Shown here one piece after another: positions 40,588 to 50,780 of a stretch of 62,000 nt of DNA; the first letter of the stretch is position 1; the number at the start of each line of letters is the position of its first letter. The position numbers and the translations under genes were made by a program. Source of the stretch: Symbiodinium natans (Eukaryota > Sar > Dinophyceae > Suessiales > Symbiodiniaceae); assembly GCA_905221605.1 (NCBI GenBank), contig CAJNDS010001713.1, positions 530,001 through 592,000 of the forward strand, read 5' to 3'. The notes beneath the pieces are model-generated. The model saw only the letters and a list, made by a program, of their open reading frames with translations, was not told the DNA's origin and searched no databases.

Positions 40588-43500
40588 ATGCCTGTGCTTG
40601 CTTTAGTGGCGTCGCCGTGGTCGGGGGTAACAAGAAGCCTGGGAATTCACAGACAAAAAAACTTGAAGTCTGGCCAACGCAGATTCAAGGCTTCCGAGCT
40701 CGATCTTCGTAATTCCGATGTGGGTTTTCTGAAGCAAGCTTGTCTTTCATGCGAATTGGACGCCAAGCAACGTGAATGCTTAGATGTCTGGCTGCACAGT
40801 GGGTCATGGCCCAGCGAACATCAAGAAGTTGTCGGTGCCGTTTTGCTGCAGAAGCCGAGGGCTCTGCAACAGCTGGGCAACATAACAAATAGAGAAAGTT
40901 TCTTGCTTTGGCATGCTTGGGGTTCCCCGGCACCTCACCTTGCCAATCCTCAGTGGCTACTGTTTGATGTTCTGGCGAGCACGTGCTTTCAGCAGCCCCT
41001 GGACCACAGGGCTCATGTTGGTCAGCTCAAGCTGGCTGAGCAGCGGTCTTCTTGGACAATGTGTTTGCGCGAAGAAGCATTGCAACAGTTGAACGACTCC
41101 TTGTGCTCGGATGGCCGGGCGCTGCGTGACGTCCTGCAAGGGTGGGGGGTAGAATCGAGTCGGGAACTAACTGTGTTCACATCCCTGGCACCAGTCGTGT
41201 TCTTGACGGTGCGCGGCAAGTGGCCTGTCCTGGCCGACATGGTTCGCTGCACGGAGCAGCAAGTAAGGCGACCTCGAGGCGCGCTTTTTTCAGTAGCTCG
41301 AGTAATTGCTGTGCAGTATCGTGAGCGTTAGGTGCGCAGATTTTGTTGATTGCATGTCCTACCCTTCTTGGTTGGCAGGCGACTTCCTGGTCGAGTCTTT
41401 CCGCGAGTTGCATGGGTCGAACCAGTGGCGGGCCAACAAGGAGCTTAGTTCCAGACGTATAGCAGTGCCTGCTCCGCCCTTGCAGTCTCTGCTGGATGTC
41501 AGACAAACTCTCGCATCTTTCCGCCAGATGCTGCAGGAACAGAGCCCCGATCGTGCAGATCTTCTCTTTCAGGTAGACACGCAGATCTTACAAGTGGATG
41601 AACTCCATCGGTCTTTGACTTCAGACACACATACTTTCCAGCACCGCTCTAGTGTTACAGAGGCAGGCAAGGCAGCTAAGCGAGGTCGCAAGCAGGAGTA
41701 CTCGACAAAAGCAATTGTTACTGCAGTCCAGGCGTGCACGCTTTTGCGTGACTCGGCAGACTTGGAAAAGCAAATGCGGCACTCGCTGCAACTGTTGCTG
41801 CCCAATCAGTCGACAGAGCTCAGCGCTGCCATAGATCGTGGTCTGATAAAGGCACCCGGTCCTTCCCAGATCAGCCGTTGGCGCCTTGCTGTCGATGTTG
41901 GGTTCATGTTTGTGATGCGATCCTTGTTTAGGGAGACTCGCGGCCGCGCTGTACGTTGTTTCTTGGTGGATAGCAGCCCCCAACGGGGTTTTGACTGGGT
42001 CCTCAGTGAGGCGCACAGCCTGTCGCCCAGTGATTTCTCGCAGTGGGTCCAGAACCAATGGCGCATGATCGAGACACGTTCCCATTTTCAGCGTTTGACT
42101 GTTGCCTGTGAGTCTGCTGCTGGCCGTGCGCAGGACCATGACTTGCTTGATTTGCAGGAGCAGCTTCGCCAAGTTCAGCAGGAGCGTGAAGATGTGCAGC
42201 GCATTTTGGATTCTCTGGGCAGCGTGCGGCATCCTACAGTAGACATACACCTCTGCCCACCGTCAGCCCAGGGCAGTCAGCGAGCTCAGTTGGTCCACAA
42301 AGTCCATGCGCTTCTCCACACCCTTAGATTAGAAGTGGGCGAGTGGCATGAAGTTGCTGAATATCTTTCCACTGTGCGTGCCGTCACGACAGACTTTGGC
42401 ACAGAGTCAGGATTGTGTGATGTGGAGAATGTTGACATCTCGTTGCTGTTTCCGTGGGCGCAAAACGCACTTGATTTTGAAAGGGCCCCGGCCCCGGCCT
42501 GCGAAGATGAGGACGTGGCTCTGCAGGGGAACGCGTGTCTTGTCAACGGCACTCCTTTCCTGCAGGTTCGCGAGGGCAAAATTGTAATGCCGAAACTTTT
42601 TCCATTGGCTGTGCAGGTTCCTGGTGCCTTGCATATCTTGCACCACTCTGTCGAGGAATTGACTTCCGCCTTTGATGCTTACGAATCCTGGTTCCTGCCC
42701 GGCCTTAAAGCTGTCAACAAGGTTTTTTCCAAGAAGCATGTTCGTGAGCGTTTCATTGCAGAAATTTTGCGTGGCAGTGAAGCCAGTTCATTTGAGACAG
42801 CTGTGCAGCAGTTGCAACTCAATCTGCATGAGGCCCGATGGGGCACCTTAATCACGACATGCAAGGAACTGCTGTCCATTCGTTTGGTTTTCGTGTATTG
42901 GGACTTGTCAAAGGTTCTGGGTGGTGCACCTGGCCCGGATGCCACAGACGAAGACAGGGATTCGTTTGCAGATGGTTCCAAGATGTCGGAGGCTGTGAGC
43001 AGCCCCTGCTGGTGGGAATACTTGTGCATGATCATACGCCTGGGTCGTGTTGTAGATCACTTGGAGCATTGGTTTGAGGCCTGCCCCTGTCACTATCGCA
43101 CCGTGCCAGAATCAGCCTCGCTTTCAGGCAACACCATCTTTCGCACCCGCTACTCCTGCCCTTTAGCAGGGCGCAGGGCGCCTGAACTCGCTGCAGGGGC
43201 ATTGGACGACGTTGTTCAGCAAACCTTGCAGACGCAGCATGCTGAGCTTCTCATGGCGTGTTCGTCGTTGCCTTCAGAAGACCGGGACACTGTACTGAAG
43301 GATTATGCATCGGCGCAGGCTAAGTTGGAGAACTATTTGGCCATCAAGTTTGCTTTTTGGAAAGCCTTGCCTCACTGTCTTCTTGTATTGGGTCATCACA
43401 GTGAGCATGTAGCGCGTTCCTCTTTGACGCAGGCAAAGCAGCTATACGATGAGCGTCGGGACAGTGACAAACACCATGCTCTGACGAAGCATTTTTTTGA

Positions 43501-46275
43501 AAGTGATTTCTCTGTGCAGCTCGATGCCTTCTTGTCTGGTTCCACTTCCCGCTGTGATTCTTGTGATTTAGCCAGGGAAGCAGCTGCGGCTGCTTTTGTA
43601 TCCTGTGTCGAAAGGAGCATTGAGGCCAGGCATGCATTGCTCAAGGCCAAGACTGCGTTGATGAAGAAAATGTTGCCATCCACCTTTTCTGTGGCTGTCC
43701 GCTCGCATGAGTTCAACAGGAGATGCTTTCAAGACCTGCCTTTGCTTGAAGAATGGCAGCGACATGTCAAAAGGCTGAAGGTCAACCCTCGCAAAGGCCT
43801 GCCACATGTGCTGCTGCATTTGGGCATGTCCTGTCACCCAGATGTCGTGAGACTTGCGAGCTTGGACAGCAAAGTCAAGCTTCGGCACGCTTCAAACATT
43901 GTGTACCATTGTGACCTTGAGACTCAGTATGACAAGCGTGCTGAAGCAGCCAGGGCATTGAAACAGCCGCAGTACCGGAGCAATCCTGACGCCGCGCCCA
44001 AGCTGCGCCAACTTGTTTCTCAGCAAGCCACTGAAGAAGAGAAACAATCTATGATGCTGCGCATTCTGATGCAGGAACATTTCCGTCGTCACTGTCAGGA
44101 AGGTCAGATCTACTCTGTCACTGGCACGTTGCCGCCTACACGCTCCGTGCTGCAAGCTTTGCTGCCACGTGCGGACGCAAGCGCAGCCGTAGCCGAACAT
44201 GTGCCTCAGCAGATGTTCTCGGCGCCCGATCCAGAACCTCATGTCTTGCAAGTTGGCCAACCCGAGCCCCGTGACGACTTGAATCCCCTGGCCATGGCCG
44301 AAATCGCAGAACCCAATGAGCCCACCGTCTTCGTGCAGGCAGGGCATAGAGTCGCATAGAGGTTGCAGCGCCACCCCTCTCATTGTTCGTCTCACTGTCT
44401 CACTTCTTTGTCATTCTTTGTTGTTGCTGATGCACGTGCCTTGTTCTTGTGCTTTTTTTCTTGGGCAGGTGGTGAAGAAAAACCCTGCCGGGTTGCGTCG
44501 AGTCAAGGCTGGAGATGCCTATGCCAAGCAGATGGGCCACTTAGATGTTGCTGTGGCCGTGCGTGTTTCCCAGCCTGGTGGCACACTCCAGAGCGCTCTT
44601 GTGGATCTGCTGCCTGAAAGAGGTCCAGATGGCAGGTTGGGCCTCAGGTTCTTTGATGCGCCGAAGGTAACCAGCATAGCAGAAGCCACGCAGTGTGTCA
44701 GTTTGTGGACTCAAGGCTCTACAGGTGCTCAGTTCTCCCCCAAATTCCTGCCCGGGTTTCCTGAATATGTCCGTGGCCCTGCCGGAGAGTTGGTGTCCCA
44801 CATGGCTCGAATGGGTGCAATTTCTGGAAGCATGAATGAGCATGCCATGCACATCAGTCATGACGAGGAGGGTGCCGCAAGCAACCTTGAATCTTTGGAG
44901 TGCCTCCAGAATGCTGGCTTGGCCACTGCCACGTTCTGTGACTCTAATCAATCCGCGTGGTTGCTGAGCGCAGAAGCTTTGCAACATTGCCACTTGAGTA
45001 TGCGCTTGTCCAGCCCAGTTTCAGTGTTTGCTGTCCCAGACGGGCAGCCTGCCCTGTCGTGGACAAGGATGGAGCTGCTTTCGTACCTGGACAGGCAACA
45101 TTGGCGCTGCAACTTCTTGTCGGATGACCCCGATGCCCGAGGCGCCGTGGTGCCGTTGGACTTGACTTTCCGTACTTCGGACGACAAGAACGTGTACGTG
45201 CTCAAGGGAAAGCTCTTGCATCGGTACTTGTGTTGCCTGGCGTATGCAGATGCTGAGTTGCCGCTGCCTGGGCAGCCGGAGGAAATCCGGCACTTTGAGA
45301 ACGATACCTACTACGGAAAGATACTCGGCCTGGATGCTTGCGCTGGCACTAAGCCACTTCCTCTGACAGACGGTGCCGCTGTGCCACGAGCAGCTTTTGC
45401 AGAGCCACAACATTGTGTCAATGACTTTGATGAACTTCCTGAGCTGGATGCAGGGCGCCAGGATTCTGTACAGGAGGAGGCTGAGGCTGAGGCGATTGAG
45501 GAGGCCTTGGATCTCTTGGAGGACGAATCTTTTCTTCAACGTGGCACGCGTCCTCTCTTTCCTTCTATGTCATTCTATCCCTCTGTCGCTTTTTTTGCTG
45601 CACTCACATGTGTGCTGAAACTATTAGTTGTTAGTTGGACCTGAGCCACCTAAGGATGCTGATTCTGGTTCCCCGGTGGGTGGCATAGATTGGTCCAACG
45701 TGGACCTGTCTGATCTGAATCTGCCGGCTCCTGATGAAGCAGTCTCGCCTTGTAGCAGCGGAAGTTCCAGCAGCAGTTCCAGTTCCAGTACCAGCAGTAG
45801 CAGTAGCACTTCTGGAAACTCGGATTCAGACAGTGGAGGCAAACCCGCGGCAGTGCCTCACGATGACGCGCCAGTTCCTGACAGAAAGAGGGAGGCAGAC
45901 TCATCGCATCCTGATGCGCCGGCTACTGTCAGACGGCGCCGCGACGAGACCTTCGAATGGAGGGGGTTCCGCTTCACTTTCAGGCCTGGCTCTGGCACGA
46001 AGAAGCCCTCTTATATGGTGCTTTGTCGATTCCATTCGCGGGCCTATAACGAAACCAAGTGCACACGGACTTGCGGTTGGTCTCAGCCGGAGGATCGTGA
46101 CACTGCCATCCGAAAGCTGAAGACATGGTGCGTTCGAGCTCCTGATTTCGCTTTCGCTGGCAGCAACCCTGATAGGGCCCCACATCAGTCGCATGACAAA
46201 AGAGGCCTCGTTATCATGACTGATGCAGAATTGGACGCAGCACCACTGCCGGCGCTGCCGGCTCCAACCGACTGA
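40588..46275 (+). CDS. large transposase-like gene of a dinoflagellate multicopy family, four exons
   Basis: Model: 40588-41278, 41379-44338, 44469-45540, 45635-46275, totalling 5364 nt (1787 aa plus stop) in one frame. Introns of 100 and 130 bp use AG|GC donors; the third (94 bp) uses GT. The start is the first in-frame ATG. Recognisable family landmarks are LVDSSPQRGFDW (codon D at 41969), TTDFGTE (D at 42392), a Cys/His insertion (CPCHY, then CPLAGRRAPELAAG), CVERSIEARHALL (E at 43610), and a C-terminal C-x2-H...CTRTCGW zinc-like segment preceded by a serine tract. I recall this architecture as highly repeated in dinoflagellate genomes. The three conserved acidic positions, spaced like a DDE/RNase-H-fold transposase with a large insertion, suggest a transposase. 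That is inference. No terminal inverted repeats were found by eye. Confidence 0.75.
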
Positions 46276-46809
46276 GGTGACTGAGGTGACAGAGGACGCA
46301 TGCAATGCATAGTGCACCGTGTTTGCTCCGTGGCCTGCAGCATTGCGACCTGCAGATCCAAGATGGCTTTTTTGAGAAATGACCTGGTGCATGTCTGCCG
46401 TTGTGTGAAGTGTGTTTCACTTGCTCCTTTGTCATGTGTAGGGATGGGGGGGATGTAGGGGGCCTGGGCTGCAGATTCGCCAAATAATGTATGATTCTGC
46501 TCTCTGCGTGTCAGGCATGCATCTATATAGAGATAGAGACACAGAATCTCGCGGGTCGAACCCCGCGCGGGTTATGGAGCCACGATTGCGTTACCAGCAC
46601 TCACCCCGGGCGGGTTATTTTGGCATCATAGGGTCTAACCCCCAGGCAAACTCCTCAAGTTCAAATGAAAACAGCCGGGGCGTTGGGGGGGGGGGGGGGA
46701 CACCCCCGCTGCTGGCGAGAGAGGTGTCATGTATGTGTTGCAACTCAACGAAACATGGGGGCAGGCGGGACCGTCGCAGCTGTGTGAGTGTTGAGAGTGT
46801 GGGCAGCGT
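46276..46809. other. spacer after the transposase-like gene
   Basis: No gene seen. It contains a G15 run at 46685-46699. A stretch around 46545-46575 resembles a tRNA T arm but has no complete fold. Confidence 0.4.
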
Positions 46810-47580
46810 GGTTTAGGGTTTATGGCTTGTATGGTTTAGGGTTTAGGGTTTAGGGACTTTTGAAAGTCCTGGGTTAAAAAAGGGACTTTTGAAACACCAA
46901 CCCGAGGGAAAATCACAACCAAAACCAACAAAAAAAGCAAGAACACCCGAAAAAACGTGGGAATCACTGACAAAAACAAGCAAAACAAATAAGAACATCA
47001 GTTTTGAAAATCGTAATTCTAAAGGAGGTACTTTTTAGGGTTTAGGGTTTAGGGTTTAGGGTTTAGGGTGTCAAAAAAAGCAAGAACACCCGAAGAAACA
47101 TGGGAAAACACTGACAAAAACAAGCAAACAAATAAACACATCAGTTTTGAAAATCGTAATTCTAAAGGAGGTACTTTTTATGGTTTAGGGTTTAGGGTTT
47201 AGGGTTTAGGGTGTCAAAAAAAGCAAGAACACCCGAAAAAACATGGGAATCACTGACAAAAACAAGCAAAACAAAGAAACACATCAGTTATGAAAATCGT
47301 AATTCTAAAGGAGGTGCTTTTTAGGGTTTAGGGTTTGGGGTTTAGGGCTTAGGGTGTCAAAAAAAGCAAGAACACCCGAAGAAACATGGGAAAACACTGA
47401 CAAAAACAAGCAAAACAAATAAAAACATCAGTTTTGAAAATCGTAATTCTAAAGGAGGTACTTTTTATGGTTTAGGGTTTAGGGTTTAGGGTGTAGGTGT
47501 TAGTGTTTTAAGGTTTTAGAGTTTAGGTCTTTTGATGCCTGCCCGGTCAACGTGAAGTGTGCCTTCGGCCTTCATTCCAT
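46810..47580. repeat. 143-bp telomere-like satellite plus exon remnant
   Basis: About four units with a strict 143-bp period. Each has AAAGCAAGAACACCCG, GGGAATCACTGACAAAAAC or a variant, ATCAGTTTTGAAAATCGTAA and TTCTAAAGGAGGTACTTTTT, then two to five TTTAGGG. At the right end, 47517-47575 closely matches the start of an exon at 52323-52375 (GTGAAGTGTGCCTTCGGCCTTC). The whole block is therefore paralogous to intron 51946-52343 and its acceptor, and is probably a remnant of another copy of that gene. Confidence 0.9.
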
Positions 47581-47989
47581 CCTAACCAACAGTAAGGCTC
47601 CGTGTATGACCCTACTGCCAGCCAGGCCGGCATTATGGTGCTTTAGGATCTAGGGCTTAGGGTTTAGGCTTTGGGCTTTAAGCTGTAGGCTATATAGGGC
47701 TTCGGATTGACGCCAGTAACTTCAACATTCCTCGTGTTTCGAGGCTTTGTTCGAAACTGCATAGTAGCCTGCAAATGGGGGGCCGGGAACCGTGCAGGAG
47801 CCACAGCCTGGCATGGGAACAGCACAGCTTTGAGCCCCTTTGGCCCTTCAGGCGTTTTCCAGGAGACGGCCCTTTGGGGATTGTTTCTGTTCTTTTTTAT
47901 TACCTTGGGGATTGCTTCTCGCGTTTTTCCTCGTTTGGGATTGTTTTTCTGCGAATTTGCCTTTGGGCTGGAATGCGCATGAAGCACAC

Positions 47990-48305
47990 GCCTGCGCACT
48001 TCCGCGCCCCCCCCCGCGCATCCCCCCCGCACACTCCCGCGCACTCCCGCGCACTTCCGCGCACCTCCGCGCGCCCCCCCGCGCACTCCCGCGCACTCCC
48101 GCGCACTTCCGCGCACTTCCGCGCAACCCCCCCGCGCACTCCCGCGCACTTCCGCGCGCTTCCGCGCGCTTCCGCGCACTCCCTCGCGCTCCCCCGCGCA
48201 CTCCCGCGCACTCCCGCGCACTTCCGCGCACTTCCGCGCGCCCCCGCACACTCCCGCACACTCCCGCGCACTTCCGCGCACTTCCGCGCGCCTCCGCGCG
48301 CCTCC
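47990..48305. repeat. 10-bp GC-rich minisatellite
   Basis: About 30 units of CGCGCACTCC or CGCGCACTTC with small indels. It is about 75% GC, purine-poor on the plus strand, and open in several frames on both strands without being coding. Confidence 0.95.
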
Positions 48306-48908
48306 CGAGCCGCCGGCCTCCGAGACATGTGGTGGACAGTGTTTGGTGGCACGGTGTCCGTGCCGTTTCGACTTGCATTCTGGGTTCCGTGGCACACTTT
48401 CTCCAAGTTCTGGGCTCCGTGGCTCACTTTTCTTCAAAACTTAACTTTCTGAGCATGTCGGTGTGTTTTCAAGTGCAGGCGCGTTTTGTGGGATATTTGT
48501 GTTGGCAGTGTTGGGAGAACCACACCGCTGGGGCCGAAGATGTTGTGTTGGGCCCGGGTGAAGCTTGGACAGTTCCATCAAGTCACTCATATCGATGTGC
48601 CTGTGTTGCTTTGAAGCCTTGAAGCATGACCGCGCGTGTTCTGTGCCTTTCTAAGGCGCTGCAGGCCTCAAGTCGCTTCTCATCAGTTCTGTTGCAGTCT
48701 TGCATGTTCGATTCATCAAGTAGTCTTGACTACTTGTAGGGACATTAACAGCGCTGACCAGATTCAGCTTCAGGCGCATGCAGTGCTATACGCTTTTGCG
48801 ATTCATGAGGCAGTGTTGATTACTTCTAGGATTCTAGGGTCGACTTGTCGCTTATGCCACAGCGCTGACCGGCTTCTTTTGCACGCAGCAAAGAAGCCTC
48901 CCGTGAAC
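48306..48908 (+). other. 5' flank of the methyltransferase gene region
   Basis: No domain seen. Frames are open upstream of the ATG at 48909, and CAG-type acceptors occur, so an additional 5' exon is possible. Confidence 0.35.
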
Positions 48909-50714
48909 ATGAAGAGACCCGCTGCGCACACAGCAGGGTCAAAGTTTAGTGCCTTTGAGGCTTTGGGCCCGGACATCAAACGGCAAGCGAGTGGGCATCA
49001 GTTCCTGGTCAGGAACTCTAGCCGTAGCTTTGATGATGACTTTGCTTTTGGTGCTGCTGCGGCTGCAGCTCCCTCACAGCCCTCACACCTTGCTCAGGCT
49101 GGCCAGGGTTCGTGTCTTGCGTGTGGTGTGCGCTTGTCTTGCAAGTTGCCACCTGTTATTGAATCGAGCACGGCATGTCGATGTGCTGTAGGCATTGTTT
49201 TTGCTTACAGCCTTGCCAGACGAGCGTGCTCAGCATGTTTGCTGCTCCTGATGATGATGGGCCCGAGGGCTCCCTTGCTGGTGATGTACCTGTGATCTCT
49301 CCGCCTAAGTCTGAGGCTGCGCATGCTGCGATCTCTCCGCAGAAGTCTCAGGGCAGTCTCTGCGGCGAATCTCCGGACAAGGCCCTGGCCTCACCATCGC
49401 CGGCTGCAGGCGTGGATGCCTCCAGTGTGGAGGCGCCGCCGCTGCCGCCAACGCCCACGCAGCTTCGGCCTTCCACCGTGCCTGCGGTGGATCCTTGCAC
49501 CTTGTGTGCAAAGCGCCCTCGTGCGCAGAAGCAGAAGTTTTGTTGCACATGTCGTGCTGACATATCCGCGGCCAAACGTGACGCAGAGAGGGAAAACCAA
49601 CTTGAGTGGTTCAATGACTTGGCAAAGAAAAATGCCGAAGAGTTCCAGGACTTCATGTTTGAGTACGTTAAGAAGCAGAGTTCCACGAGGCGCAAGTACT
49701 CCATGCGCCTGAAGTTTGACTTCTTGCAGTATCAGGAGGCTCGCCGCACACAAAGCAAGTTCAAGCTCGGCTACAAGGCAAGCGCATCATGTGTGTTGTC
49801 CTAGCGTCTTGCTGTCAGACTCACTCTTTGGCTTGATCTCAACTTCAGCGTGTTCAGAATCCAGCAAGCATGCAGACACAGAGTGTCCCAGGAAACCTTT
49901 CTTCCACCCCTTAGCAGCATTCGGCCTCCGCTTCTTTCTTTGTTTCTCATTTCTTCTTCTTATCCTTGCGTACTTTCTGGAGCCAAACCGCTCTGCTGCC
50001 CAGCCCCACCCCCTGTCACAGGCGGTTTTCATGCACAAGAAGCGCGCCGTGAACCACTGGATGGAGCGTTTGGGGTTGGAGAGATCCGAGGCTCTCACCA
50101 AGTGGGCTGAGGAATCCGAGGCGGCAAAGTACAAGCTCATGAATGGCCCCCGCGACAGCCCGTTGCAAATCCCTGTGAAGCTCGACGACTTTTTGGTGGT
50201 TGAGGACAGTGTGATAGACGAGAAGAGCATGGTGAAAGACTACAAGAAGGTCAAGCACTCCGCGGAAGCCGAGCAGCTCATGGAGGAGGCGTTGGAAGGC
50301 CGGGCATTCACGGACAATGACATTGAGAGGTACGGCATCGACGCAGCGAACAGCGACCTCGTGAATTCGGTCTTTGGACGCAAGATTGCTTTGAGACCAC
50401 CCACCGCCGCCGAAGGTTCAGCTTCAGCTGCGGAAGACACTGCTGAGCAGGAGCCCGGGCCCGCGAAGAAAGCCAAGACCTTTGATGCTGGCACCGAACG
50501 CATGGCTATCACGAACAAGCTGATCGCCGCGGTGGACAAGGAGCTCGAGGCACTGAAAACGTGTCGGTCAGACGTGGCGACCTTCCTGCAGGACATGGAC
50601 GTGGAAAATATGTGCAACAGCCCGGACACGCCTGCGAGTGAACGTGATGCCATTCGCCTCTTAGACGCTCGCTTCAAGCTGTCGGAGAAGCTCGTTGGCA
50701 GCCACTTCGCCTGA
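48909..50714 (+). CDS. zinc-ribbon protein, three exons (possibly the 5' part of the methyltransferase gene)
   Basis: Model: 48909-49097, 49211-49777, 50022-50714 (482 aa). The second junction is well supported: AAG|GC donor and CAG|GC acceptor, both phase 0. The first junction is weaker. Exon 2 carries CTLCAKRPRAQKQKFCCTCR, a C-x2-C...C-x2-C zinc ribbon, followed by a charged helical region. Exon 3 has a helical HWMERLGLERSEALTKW motif and a GPRDSPLQIPV segment that I recall from a repeated dinoflagellate family. The product looks nuclear, with a basic PAKKAKTF stretch. Exon 3 ends in TGA only 66 bp before the next gene's first exon on the same strand, so both may be one gene whose connecting splice I could not resolve. 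Confidence 0.6.
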
Positions 50715-50780
50715 CATGGTCCCTATAGCCGAAACCCCTGAACCGTAACCGCGAACCCTAAACCCCAAAACAGTCCTGAG

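Noticed and set aside
40588-46275. Assignment of the large gene to hAT, MULE or KDZ transposons
   Set aside because: None of the diagnostic motif strings of those superfamilies is clearly present. Only the general DDE-like spacing is suggestive.
46545-46640. Possible tRNA (GGGTCGAACCCCG resembles a T arm)
   Set aside because: No matching acceptor, D or anticodon stems could be folded around it on either strand.
47664-48622. Arg/Ala- or Pro-rich open frames across the decamer minisatellite
   Set aside because: Low-complexity artefacts present in several frames of both strands.
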